From the IMG/VR virus record IMGVR_UViG_3300008266_000027, positions 1-64,000 of that record: 64,000 bases of DNA; one strand, 5' to 3'. Below are positions 33,577 through 40,861 of this stretch, one piece after another (positions within the stretch are counted from its first letter, which is position 1; each line of letters starts with the position of its first letter). The position numbers and the translations under genes were made by a program. The notes below the pieces were generated by a model. The model did not search any database. It was not told the origin of the DNA and saw only the letters and a program-made list of their open reading frames with translations. Origin of the DNA: a virus.

Positions 33577-33998
33577 TCTCTGCAAATCCTGTCAACTACT
33601 GCCTTAAGCTTTAGCGTTTTACCATTTCTTCTTACAATTAAATCTACAGTTTCGCCAAATTTTAAATCCATATCCCAGACGCGAGTTACAAACTCATCTC
33701 CAGGTCTTAGTCCAGCTTTCCATGCAGGTCCATCGTATGCTACATGAGTAACTATTCCAGTTAATCCCATAAACTGAACGCCTATACCCACATAGTAATC
33801 ACATGGAATAGGACCTCTGTTGAACCAAATTTTAACTTTTTCTCCGCCGTCACTATCTTCAGATTTTGAACTTTTACCTTCTTGCCTCTGTTCCTGTTTT
33901 GGTGGCTGAACATTCTTATAGCGAGATAAGACTAGTACTATGTGTAACGTTAGACTTATAGCTAGTGCAACAATAAAAGCTGATATTTTTGTATTCAT
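33573..33998 (-). CDS. Membrane-anchored PDZ-domain protein
   Basis: A 141-residue protein. An N-terminal segment (ISAFIVALAISLTLHIVLVL) anchors it in the inner membrane. A Lys/Glu/Ser linker (~30-55) leads to a PDZ-like domain (~65-140), with GIGVQFMGLTGIVTHVAYDG, then PAWKAGLRPGDEFV and a final beta strand. PDZ domains bind C-terminal peptides, and the bacterial ones usually belong to HtrA, RseP or Tsp proteases. No protease domain is attached here. It may tether or modulate a host envelope protease. It is translated just before the gp46-like gene. Confidence 0.75.
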   Translation of the reverse strand: MNTKISAFIVALAISLTLHIVLVLSRYKNVQPPKQEQRQEGKSSKSEDSDGGEKVKIWFNRGPIPCDYYVGIGVQFMGLTGIVTHVAYDGPAWKAGLRPGDEFVTRVWDMDLKFGETVDLIVRRNGKTLKLKAVVDRICRE

Positions 33999-34010
33999 TG
34001 GGGATTTATA

Positions 34011-34367
34011 CTAAGATTTCTGCGGCGGTCTAGTTCTAGTTGTAAGTTCACCTTTTTCATTATAGAAAACCCAGCCTTGCTCAAGCATAGTTTCTAGTGA
34101 ATAAGTGCCAGAATCTACCATTTTAGGAACCTCTATCTCCCAGTAGTAGTCTAATTTTCTTTCTTTTAGCACAAGTGAATGATCAGCTAGATGTTTACGA
34201 TTTAATAGCTTATCTACTGTTTCTGTAGTTTTAGCACTTGCAAGAGAAGGCATCTGCCTGTCTGCTCTAGCAAAACACTCGTCGCAAACCACATTATCTG
34301 TAGATTTAGACACATAGCGCTGCGATGATTTGCTGCAAGAGCAGCAGGTGAACGTGTATTTAGGCAT
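34011..34367 (-). CDS. Small zinc-ribbon protein
   Basis: A 118-residue protein. MPKYTFTCCSCSKSSQRYVS followed by CDEC is a zinc-ribbon, close in layout to FmdB-type regulatory domains. The remaining ~75 residues (NRKHLADHSLVLKERKLDYY, then TMLEQGWVFYNEKGEL) are not recognised. It overlaps the next upstream gene by one base. The role is unknown; transcription or protein-assembly functions are both possible. Confidence 0.6.
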   Translation of the reverse strand: MPKYTFTCCSCSKSSQRYVSKSTDNVVCDECFARADRQMPSLASAKTTETVDKLLNRKHLADHSLVLKERKLDYYWEIEVPKMVDSGTYSLETMLEQGWVFYNEKGELTTRTRPPQKS

Positions 34368-34831
34368 TAGAACTCTAAACCGACGGTTAATCCAATTTGA
34401 CTTTTTTCAGTGGCAATTACGCCAATACTTATATTACCGAGTACTCTTTTTGATACGGCAATTCCAAACTCATATTCATTAATTTTAGCGTCTTGTGCTA
34501 GAACAAGTGCACTGATGTGTAAGCCAGATGTTCTGGTTGTTGTAGTTTTGCTGGATGTTTCTCTGCTAGACGAACCCTCACTAGAAGTATCAGTTATTGA
34601 TCTATCTGTTGTAGTCTCTTCTTCTGTTGTAGTACCATCTGGACTAGTGACTTTGCGTTTAGTTGTAGTCACATTCTTGCGTTCTTCTTTTTTTTCTTTA
34701 TAAACTATAACTTCTTTATCTTTATATTCTGCTATTATCTCTGCGGGCTTAGAAAAACGTCCGGCCATAAATGATATAGCGAATGCTATGACTCCTAATA
34801 GAGCAAATTTTACTCGCTTATCTTTAATCAT
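34367..34831 (-). CDS. Membrane-anchored Thr-rich protein
   Basis: A 154-residue protein. Residues ~8-26 (FALLGVIAFAISFMAGRF) are a membrane anchor or uncleaved signal. The middle is a Thr/Ser/Glu/Lys-rich region (VTSPDGTTTEEETTTDRSIT) and the end is beta-rich (GNISIGVIATEKSQIGLTVG). Short proteins of this layout occur in other phages as I recall, without known function. A host-envelope or lysis-related role is possible. It follows GroEL by one base. Confidence 0.55.
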   Translation of the reverse strand: MIKDKRVKFALLGVIAFAISFMAGRFSKPAEIIAEYKDKEVIVYKEKKEERKNVTTTKRKVTSPDGTTTEEETTTDRSITDTSSEGSSSRETSSKTTTTRTSGLHISALVLAQDAKINEYEFGIAVSKRVLGNISIGVIATEKSQIGLTVGLEF

Positions 34832-34832
34832 A

Positions 34833-36506
34833 CTACTCTCCTGCAGTGCTCATCATATCTCTAAAGGCCTGCTTAGACATTGCTAATTGATTTTCAAGCT
34901 GAGAATCGCGAGGAACACAGACTATGCCTCCGCATGTTATTAGTAGCGACGCTACGGACAATGCATTACCTATTGCTACACGAGCTACTTTAGCGGGTTC
35001 AATAATTCCTGCCTCAAAAGGATCAACCACTTCATGTTTGTTAGCATCAAATACTTTACCATTAGAAAGAATTTTTGCTATGTCTTCATGATTTTCTCCA
35101 CAATTTGTCAGCAGTAATTTAAAAGGTTCTCTTAATGCGTTAGACATAATAGACCAAGATGGCCTTGCATCTGATAAAGAATCATCTATGATTTTAGCTA
35201 GCTCTAGCTGAACAAGGCATCCGCCAGGAATTACGCCTTCTGCTATGGCAGATCTTACTGCCTCTACGGCATCTTCTACTCTTGCTTTACGTTCACGCAC
35301 CTTTAAATCAGATACACCGCCTACAAATATTGTAGATATACCGCCTGTAAGTTTGGCTATGTTAGCTCTAACATGCATTTTATCTACCTCTGAAAAACAG
35401 CTTTCTTCTAGTGCCTTAAGCTCAAGGATACGCTGCTCTAGTTGTTCAGAGTCTGGCTGAGCCATAATAAATGTCTCATATGTGTTAGATTTAGCGAAAC
35501 TAAATTGACCAAAATCATCGCTAGTGATATCTTCTACTGTAGATGGATCAAATAGTCTAGCACCAGTATATGCAGCCATGTCTTCTAAGAAGACTGTTCT
35601 AGAGTTCGGTAAGCCAGAGCGAGGAGTCTTAATTGGACAGATGGTTATTCCACCTTTGATATTTTTCACTATTTTATCTAAGACTAGATCAGAAAAATCA
35701 TGTGCTATTATCATGAGCGGCGATCCATAAAGATCAGTGCCTTCAATTGCTTCCTGAACAAATGCAAGTGATTTAAGATCATTTATAGTGCCATTATAAA
35801 GAAAAACATAACCGTTATCCATCTTGCACTGCTGATTGGTTCTGTCATTGATAAACATAGGGCCAAGTTGACCTAAATCTTTTAGGCCAGAAGTTACTAC
35901 ATAACCGTCTATTGTCTCAACTCGCATCTCATCGCCTTGAGCTTCTTCAATTATGATATGCCCATCATCGCCTGCAGACATAACTGCGTCCACAACAACA
36001 TTAGCAATACGAGTATCACCATTAGCTGATATTGTAGCTACACTTCTAAGATTATCTTCGCCTTGAACTGGAACAGCTCTTGTCTTAATATAGGGAACTA
36101 TAACTTCATCGTATAGCTCTTCTAGATCATTAACAATTCGCTGTGGATTATATTTCTTATTGCTTAAGACAAAATCTTGACCATATTGAGTTATAGCGTT
36201 AGCCAGCACAATAGCAGTAGTAGTTCCATCTCCTGCGTCTTTTGCAGTATTGATGCAAATTTCTTTAGCTGCTTCTACAATAATATTATGTTCAGCTTTA
36301 TCAACTCCGAGTGATTTAGCCACAGTAACGCCATCTTTAGTGGCTAACGGTGGTTGGCCATCTCGCTCAATTAATACAGCTCGTCCTCCTGGTCCAAGGG
36401 TTGAGCCGACGATAGTAGCCATGTCTTTAATCGATGATGCAACGATCTTGTTTAATCGTTCTTTGTCTGCAATTATGTCTTTGGCTTTAGATTTTTCATA
36501 GAGCAT
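34833..36506 (-). CDS. groEL: Phage-encoded GroEL-like chaperonin
   Basis: A 557-residue group I chaperonin. I use ATG 36506, after GGTGGA and two bases from the upstream stop. GSTLGPGGR (GPKGR in most GroEL), GDGTTTAIV (~90, including the ATP-hydrolysis Asp) and KARVEDAVEA (~410) are kept. The apical domain is divergent, and the usual Gly-Gly-Met tail is absent. No GroES is seen in this window. It may fold phage proteins such as the capsid, as proposed for phage EL and OBP chaperonins. Whether it uses host GroES is unknown. Confidence 0.93.
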   Translation of the reverse strand: MLYEKSKAKDIIADKERLNKIVASSIKDMATIVGSTLGPGGRAVLIERDGQPPLATKDGVTVAKSLGVDKAEHNIIVEAAKEICINTAKDAGDGTTTAIVLANAITQYGQDFVLSNKKYNPQRIVNDLEELYDEVIVPYIKTRAVPVQGEDNLRSVATISANGDTRIANVVVDAVMSAGDDGHIIIEEAQGDEMRVETIDGYVVTSGLKDLGQLGPMFINDRTNQQCKMDNGYVFLYNGTINDLKSLAFVQEAIEGTDLYGSPLMIIAHDFSDLVLDKIVKNIKGGITICPIKTPRSGLPNSRTVFLEDMAAYTGARLFDPSTVEDITSDDFGQFSFAKSNTYETFIMAQPDSEQLEQRILELKALEESCFSEVDKMHVRANIAKLTGGISTIFVGGVSDLKVRERKARVEDAVEAVRSAIAEGVIPGGCLVQLELAKIIDDSLSDARPSWSIMSNALREPFKLLLTNCGENHEDIAKILSNGKVFDANKHEVVDPFEAGIIEPAKVARVAIGNALSVASLLITCGGIVCVPRDSQLENQLAMSKQAFRDMMSTAGE

Positions 36507-36507
36507 A

Positions 36508-37200
36508 CTATTTTCCACCTTCAAATTCTTTAACTATTTTTTTATACTTATTTAGCTTACGTGAATCAATTTCAAAACCATAAAAAGAATGACCTAATTT
36601 AAGACAAGACTGAAGCGCTGCTGCAGTGCCCATGTATGGATCAAAGACTACAGATCCAGGAAGTATATCCGTCATACGTATTAGCAATTCAGCTAAATCT
36701 ACAGGATACGAATCTTCTAGAGAGCCAGTTTCTATCGTCCAAGAATTACCAGGGCAACTCTGGTCATCGTCTATCTTAAGATATTCCCTAATAGGTAATC
36801 TATCTAGTTTCCAGACTTTACCATTACAGAAATAAAGAACATATTCATGAGAATTTACTAGATTTGATTCGCTACGCTTACCAGGCAACCAGGACTTATT
36901 GAGTATGATATTGTCAATATGTTCAAAGCCAGCATCAGTCATTATATTAGCAAGTTCAAATGGTCGACTTTTACACTCATTAGGAGCGTAGCATATGAGG
37001 AACACTATTCCATTTTTTACAGTGTTTGCCTTAAGTCTGTCAGCAAATTGACGCATTATGCTAGCAGAATAACCATCTCGCTTTCGTATAGGCACACGAC
37101 ATATAGTTACCTCTATATTGTTTGGCCATATAGCGTTAGCATCTAGAGGTCCTAGATTAGAAATGCGAATATTCGTAGCAAATAGGCTGTTTATGTCCAT
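36508..37200 (-). CDS. DNA methyltransferase-like protein lacking a normal motif IV
   Basis: A 230-residue protein of the N6/N4 (beta class) layout. SGSVV-type strand then FDPYMGTAAALQSCLKLGHS matches motif I, and LVNSHEYVLYFCNG matches the middle region. Where the catalytic DPPY or SPPY should be (~residue 30), the sequence is TICRVPIRKRDGY. It is therefore either inactive, strongly diverged, or relies on another motif. It may bind DNA or AdoMet for regulation. TATAAT lies 9 nt before the ATG, with no ribosome site. Confidence 0.7.
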   Translation of the reverse strand: MDINSLFATNIRISNLGPLDANAIWPNNIEVTICRVPIRKRDGYSASIMRQFADRLKANTVKNGIVFLICYAPNECKSRPFELANIMTDAGFEHIDNIILNKSWLPGKRSESNLVNSHEYVLYFCNGKVWKLDRLPIREYLKIDDDQSCPGNSWTIETGSLEDSYPVDLAELLIRMTDILPGSVVFDPYMGTAAALQSCLKLGHSFYGFEIDSRKLNKYKKIVKEFEGGK

Positions 37201-37209
37201 TGTCAGATT

Positions 37210-37215
37210 ATTATA
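37210..37215 (-). promoter_or_regulatory. TATAAT hexamer 9 nt before the methyltransferase-like start
   Basis: Minus-strand AAGTATAATAATCTGACA then ATG. It would give a near-leaderless message and may also drive the GroEL gene that follows. Confidence 0.6.
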
Positions 37216-37221
37216 CTTATA

Positions 37222-37653
37222 TTAATAGCCTCTAGCTTGACGATCAAAATTTTCTTTGTTCTTTGTAACATAGAGTTTTTCAAATATATCACCATCTATA
37301 CCTAGAGCTAGGCCAATATTCATAAAGAAGTGAAACACATCAATATATTCGTAGTAGGTCTCAAGCATTTCTTCTTGTGATCTAAAGCCTTCCAGGGCAT
37401 TCTCAGGATATGTCTTCCATTCTTTAAATGGGAGACGCTCCAGTAGTTCAGCCATCTCTAGATTCATATTGCGCCATTGTCTAGATATGTCGTCAACTCG
37501 TTCTTTGAATGAAGCGCTATCGTAGTCTAAAGCTCTGTCCTTAGAGGCTAAATGCTTTTGTAATAACGCTTGCATTTTAAACATATCTACTATTGGATTT
37601 GATAGTCTAGGGCAGTCTGTGAATAAATCGGCACATTTATTTTCTGGATTCAT
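37222..37653 (-). CDS. All-alpha (dimeric-type) dUTP diphosphatase
   Basis: A 143-residue protein. Motifs WRNMNLEMAELLERLPFKEW, the metal-binding YYEYIDVFHFFMN and the end FEKLYVTKNKENFDRQARGY match the dimeric dUTPase (dUTPase_2/MazG-like) family. It hydrolyses dUTP to dUMP, keeping uracil out of phage DNA and feeding dTMP synthesis. The ribosome site AGGAG is in a small hairpin cut by the promoter, and a possible attenuator lies just upstream, so expression seems closely controlled. Confidence 0.85.
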   Translation of the reverse strand: MNPENKCADLFTDCPRLSNPIVDMFKMQALLQKHLASKDRALDYDSASFKERVDDISRQWRNMNLEMAELLERLPFKEWKTYPENALEGFRSQEEMLETYYEYIDVFHFFMNIGLALGIDGDIFEKLYVTKNKENFDRQARGY

Positions 37654-37658
37654 GCTTA

Positions 37659-37674
37659 CTCCTATTATGAGGAG
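37659..37674 (-). promoter_or_regulatory. Hairpin masking the dUTPase ribosome site
   Basis: Minus-strand CTCCT, loop CATAAT, AGGAG. The AGGAG is the ribosome site, and the CTCCT arm touches the TATAAT hexamer. A transcript starting 6-8 nt after the hexamer loses that arm, while read-through transcripts keep it. Confidence 0.65.
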
Positions 37675-37680
37675 ATTATA
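37675..37680 (-). promoter_or_regulatory. TATAAT promoter-like hexamer for the dUTPase gene
   Basis: Minus-strand CTGTATAATC, 21 nt before the ATG. It lies just downstream of the terminator-like hairpin at 37689, so it restarts transcription after it. Confidence 0.6.
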
Positions 37681-37688
37681 CAGCAGCT

Positions 37689-37750
37689 AAAAAAATAGTC
37701 TAGTTAAGATACTAATACAGTACTAGACTAGTATGGTGGGCAGTCTAGTG
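37689..37750 (-). terminator. Terminator within an attenuator-like triple repeat
   Basis: On the minus strand the order is ACTAGACT (37742-37749), AGTCTAGT (37722-37729), ACTAGACT (37697-37704), then seven T. The middle segment can pair with the first (12-nt loop) or with the last (17-nt loop, one extra pair). Only the second pairing makes a terminator before the T run. Confidence 0.65.
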
Positions 37751-37793
37751 TATTTTACCTAAGACATTAAAAAAAAATTAAAAAAATGAATAA

Positions 37794-38051
37794 TTACAAA
37801 TCTTTAGCTGCTATATCAAACAGTCTCATCATGGTAAGCCAAAGAATCATAGTGTAATAGACATTTGCCTCTATGAAAAGATGTGACTGATAGGATCTTG
37901 TTTCACCAGTGTCGTCCTGAATTGTTATCCAGTCGTCTCCATTTAACGATAATACAACATACTGCTTGTCCTCAGTTATATAAGGAACTAGCGATGATGG
38001 GCTAACTACTATCATCCCTACTTCTATATCAGGTATAGTTAGACTAAACAT
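37794..38051 (-). CDS. Small SH3-like hypothetical protein
   Basis: An 85-residue protein. The first ~60 residues look like a small beta barrel (VGMIVVSPSSLVPYITEDKQ, then YVVLSLNGDDWITIQDDTGE). The end is hydrophobic (YYTMILWLTMMRLFDIAA) and may be a membrane or packing helix. It follows the M15 peptidase by one base, so the pair may be a lysis or envelope unit. The family is not recognised. Confidence 0.55.
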   Translation of the reverse strand: MFSLTIPDIEVGMIVVSPSSLVPYITEDKQYVVLSLNGDDWITIQDDTGETRSYQSHLFIEANVYYTMILWLTMMRLFDIAAKDL

Positions 38052-38052
38052 A

Positions 38053-38508
38053 CTATTCTTTCTCTATGTCTTCTAGAGAAACTTTGATGTCTTTTTTAGA
38101 AGGAGTTTTTGTTGTTTTTTTAGAGCGAAGATCCCATCTGGCTTTTTTACCTCTAGAGTCTACATGTGTGAAGGTATCGTATCTGCCTAGACCATCAAAT
38201 AGCTTTTCAGCACAGTCAGCCACCTCATCCGGCGACATACCCTTAACTGCTATATCCGTAGCAGTGCCTTTCATGTGCTGCGAGTTCTTTTCGCCGCCTA
38301 TGGCAGTATTGTGATCTAGGCATCTGTAGGCTGAATTTATAGATATTGAGCGGCCTATATAGTCTCTAAGTTGTTGTAATCGTTCAATATGATCAAGATC
38401 TATGAGCGTTTCCTGGCACTTGCCACATTTACAATCAAACTCTTTAGCTGAAAAATTAGTAGAGAGTTTACTAGAATCGCCTCTTTTAAATTTTTTTATG
38501 TTGGCCAT
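38053..38508 (-). CDS. M15-family peptidase (endolysin candidate)
   Basis: A 151-residue protein. FSAKEFDCKCGKC, then INSAYRCLDHNTAIGGEKNS and QHMKGTATDI, with a distal THVDSRG, are the zinc-peptidase M15 motifs (ligands His-x6-Asp and the late His). These enzymes cut peptide cross-links of peptidoglycan. The C-terminal ~25 residues are Lys-rich and disordered. No signal peptide is seen, so a holin or virion location would be needed. The best lysis candidate in the window, though it could act at entry instead. Confidence 0.85.
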   Translation of the reverse strand: MANIKKFKRGDSSKLSTNFSAKEFDCKCGKCQETLIDLDHIERLQQLRDYIGRSISINSAYRCLDHNTAIGGEKNSQHMKGTATDIAVKGMSPDEVADCAEKLFDGLGRYDTFTHVDSRGKKARWDLRSKKTTKTPSKKDIKVSLEDIEKE

Positions 38509-38539
38509 AGAATACCTCTAGGCCATATTCTATCATTTA

Positions 38540-39298
38540 CTAGAGCTTATGATATCTCTTAAAAGCGTCCATTGCTCTATTGAAAACACTTTGAGCATGC
38601 TCTTCTTCTTTTTCAATAGTGTCATCTTCATCTTCGAGATCCTGCGCTTTCTCGTAAGCATCCCAGGTATGGTCAACATGCTTATCTAAAACGGGATCTG
38701 TATGCTGTCTATAATCAACCGTGTCTTTTTCATCCACATCTTCCATAGCACCTTTACCAGGATTGACTAAGTCCATCGCTTCAGCATGAACTTTTTTGTT
38801 GTGCTTTCCAAAATTTAAGCCAGTATATTCACTAGGCGTGCCACCTCTTCCATGATAATTTCTTAATATACCTTCAACTGCATCTAGACCACCATGATGG
38901 TCATGTATATCTTTAAGATCTCTAACACCATCTAGATGATGGCCTATCATATCATCAAAATCGCTGCTGGATCTAGGTGTGACATTAAACGCATGACCTA
39001 TATCTATAGATCCCTTGGGAGCTTTTTTTAAAAAGTCAAGAATATCTTCTTGTGGTTGATTGTTAGCTAGCATACTATCTAGTGTTGCTCTATTCTTAGC
39101 TTGTAAATGTTTATTGGGATTAGTGTAGGCTTGCAATCCATCGCACCAGTCATAGTGCATATGAGGAGCTGCTGTATGATGAGCTCCGCAGTTGCAAGCG
39201 CCTTTAGGGACTTGCTTATTTACAAAAGCTTTTCTTAGCAGCTGCCATTGGCCATTGTCTGAGGTTTTAAGTAGTTCTCTGATTATTTTAAAACTCAT
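38540..39298 (-). CDS. Tandem paralogue 3 (Cys/His N-terminal module)
   Basis: A 252-residue member of a three-gene family. Shared parts are MSFKIIRELLKT, NGQWQLLRKAFV, a Cys/His cluster (CNCGAHHTAAPHMHYDWCDG), a KKAPKGSIDIGHAF segment, HHLDGVRDLKDIHDHHGGLD with AVEGILRNYHG, and a helical end AMDAFKRYHKL. The rest differs. The Cys/His cluster may bind metal. I recognise no family. About 90 bp are nearly identical to paralogue 2, pointing to recent duplication or conversion. Function unknown; a packaged or host-directed role is possible. Confidence 0.65.
   Translation of the reverse strand: MSFKIIRELLKTSDNGQWQLLRKAFVNKQVPKGACNCGAHHTAAPHMHYDWCDGLQAYTNPNKHLQAKNRATLDSMLANNQPQEDILDFLKKAPKGSIDIGHAFNVTPRSSSDFDDMIGHHLDGVRDLKDIHDHHGGLDAVEGILRNYHGRGGTPSEYTGLNFGKHNKKVHAEAMDLVNPGKGAMEDVDEKDTVDYRQHTDPVLDKHVDHTWDAYEKAQDLEDEDDTIEKEEEHAQSVFNRAMDAFKRYHKL
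38851..38942. repeat. 92-bp direct repeat copy A in tandem paralogues
   Basis: Matches 39657-39748 with one mismatch that I can see. It encodes the conserved DLKDIHDHHGGLDAVEG region. Confidence 0.85.
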
Positions 39299-39312
39299 GT
39301 TAAATCATCTTT

Positions 39313-40056
39313 TTATAGTCTATGATACTTCTTAAAAGTATCCATTGCTCTGTGAATAACTTTGTCTTGATGAGCATCAAATCCTGGATGTCCGGATTTA
39401 AAATCTGGACCAACTTCTTCCATAACATTTGACCAACTATCTGCAACTTCTTTATTTAGACCCTGATCAAAGTGCGGTTCATACTGTATTCTTTTAGATG
39501 GATCGAGTTCTGTACCGTCGTCTTCTTTTATGCTGAATCTCGGATCATGCATCCATTTACCTTTTCCAGGATACATTATATCATTGGATTCTGCAATAAT
39601 CTTCTGATTGTGCTTTCCTAAATGTAAAGGAATATACGTGCTTTCTCCTCCGTGCCCATGATAATTTCTTAATATACCTTCAACTGCATCTAGACCACCA
39701 TGATGGTCATGTATATCTTTAAGATCTCTAACGCCATCTAGATGATGAAATACGTGACCAAAGTCTATTGAACCTTTAGGGGCTTTTTTAATGAAATCTG
39801 TTACATTAGAACTAGGAGCTCCGCCTTTACTCGCTAAGTCCATCATGTCATCTAGTGCTATTTTATTTTTAGTTTGCAATACTTTATTAGGATTTTTATA
39901 GCTATCAGGGTGAAATGCACTACCCATTGTAGGATAGGCTGATCTTAGATTTTTAGCTGGAGTTGATTGATCTTCATCTTTAACCCATGCTTTTTCTAGA
40001 GACCATTGACCATTAGGTGCAGTTTTAAGTAGTTCTCTTATTATTTTAAAACTCAT
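39313..40056 (-). CDS. Tandem paralogue 2 (lacks the Cys/His cluster)
   Basis: A 247-residue family member. It keeps MSFKIIRELLKT, NGQWSLEKAWV, KKAPKGSIDFGHVF, HHLDGVRDLKDIHDHHGGLD, AVEGILRNYHG and the end AMDTFKKYHRL. It lacks the CNCGAHH-type cluster of the other two, so that module is optional. The gene is followed and preceded by a repeated junction (TAAATCATC before the next start), so the duplicated unit included the intergenic bases. Function unknown. Confidence 0.65.
   Translation of the reverse strand: MSFKIIRELLKTAPNGQWSLEKAWVKDEDQSTPAKNLRSAYPTMGSAFHPDSYKNPNKVLQTKNKIALDDMMDLASKGGAPSSNVTDFIKKAPKGSIDFGHVFHHLDGVRDLKDIHDHHGGLDAVEGILRNYHGHGGESTYIPLHLGKHNQKIIAESNDIMYPGKGKWMHDPRFSIKEDDGTELDPSKRIQYEPHFDQGLNKEVADSWSNVMEEVGPDFKSGHPGFDAHQDKVIHRAMDTFKKYHRL
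39657..39748. repeat. 92-bp direct repeat copy B in tandem paralogues
   Basis: Matches 38851-38942 with one mismatch that I can see, at a spacing of 806 bp. A target for recombination that would delete or fuse paralogues. Confidence 0.85.
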
Positions 40057-40072
40057 GTTAAATCATCTTTTT

Positions 40073-40858
40073 TTATAGTTTATGATATTTCCTAAAAGCA
40101 TCCATTGCTCTTTTGATAGCGGCTCTTCCATGAGCTTTGAAAGCCTGCTCATCAAAATTATCACCGCCAGTAGCTTTATTATGTGCGTCTATCACTTCAT
40201 CATTAATTGCAGGATCTATGTGCCCGCCATAGTTAGGTCGATCCCGCGGATCAGGATTTTGGTCGTCGTATTCGAAAGTACCTTTACCCGGCCAAACTAG
40301 ATCCATCGCTTCAGCATGAATTTTCTTGTTGTTCTTTCCAAAATTTAAACCACTATATTCACTAGGAATGCCGTTTGCTCCATGATAATGCTTTAGTATA
40401 CCCTCAACTGCGTCTAGTCCACCATGATTGTCATGAATATCTTTCATATCTTTAACACCATCTAGATGGCGATTTAGATGATCCATAAAATCACTACTTC
40501 TAACTAGTTTTTTAATTTTTTCAGAAGGATCATTTTTAGCTCTGCGAAAAATATCGCCAAAATCTACTGAACCTTTAGGTGCTTTACTTAGAATATCATG
40601 AAGATCACCGCTGTCACCTGCTTGCACGTACTTGTCCAGCGCATTACTGATATCTTTTTTACTTTTCTCTCTAGCAAGTTTAAGAGGATCTTGTAGTCCA
40701 TCACACCAGTCATAGTGCATATTAGGCGCGGCTGTATGCTGAGCCCCGCAGTTACAGGCATGTTTAGGGATCGATTGGTTTACAAAGGCTTTTCTTAGCA
40801 ACTGCCATTGACCATTATTTGAAGTTTTAAGTAGTTCTTTGATTATTTTAAAACTCAT
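40073..40858 (-). CDS. Tandem paralogue 1 (Cys/His N-terminal module)
   Basis: A 261-residue family member, first in transcription order. It carries MSFKIIKELLKT, NGQWQLLRKAFV, the cluster CNCGAQHTAAPNMHYDWCDG, KAPKGSVDFGDIF, NRHLDGVKDMKDIHDNHGGL and the end AMDAFRKYHKL. It is the most diverged of the three at DNA level. An AAGGTTGAC site precedes the ATG. It follows the PolX gene by 3 nt. Function unknown. Confidence 0.65.
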   Translation of the reverse strand: MSFKIIKELLKTSNNGQWQLLRKAFVNQSIPKHACNCGAQHTAAPNMHYDWCDGLQDPLKLAREKSKKDISNALDKYVQAGDSGDLHDILSKAPKGSVDFGDIFRRAKNDPSEKIKKLVRSSDFMDHLNRHLDGVKDMKDIHDNHGGLDAVEGILKHYHGANGIPSEYSGLNFGKNNKKIHAEAMDLVWPGKGTFEYDDQNPDPRDRPNYGGHIDPAINDEVIDAHNKATGGDNFDEQAFKAHGRAAIKRAMDAFRKYHKL

Positions 40859-40861
40859 TTG

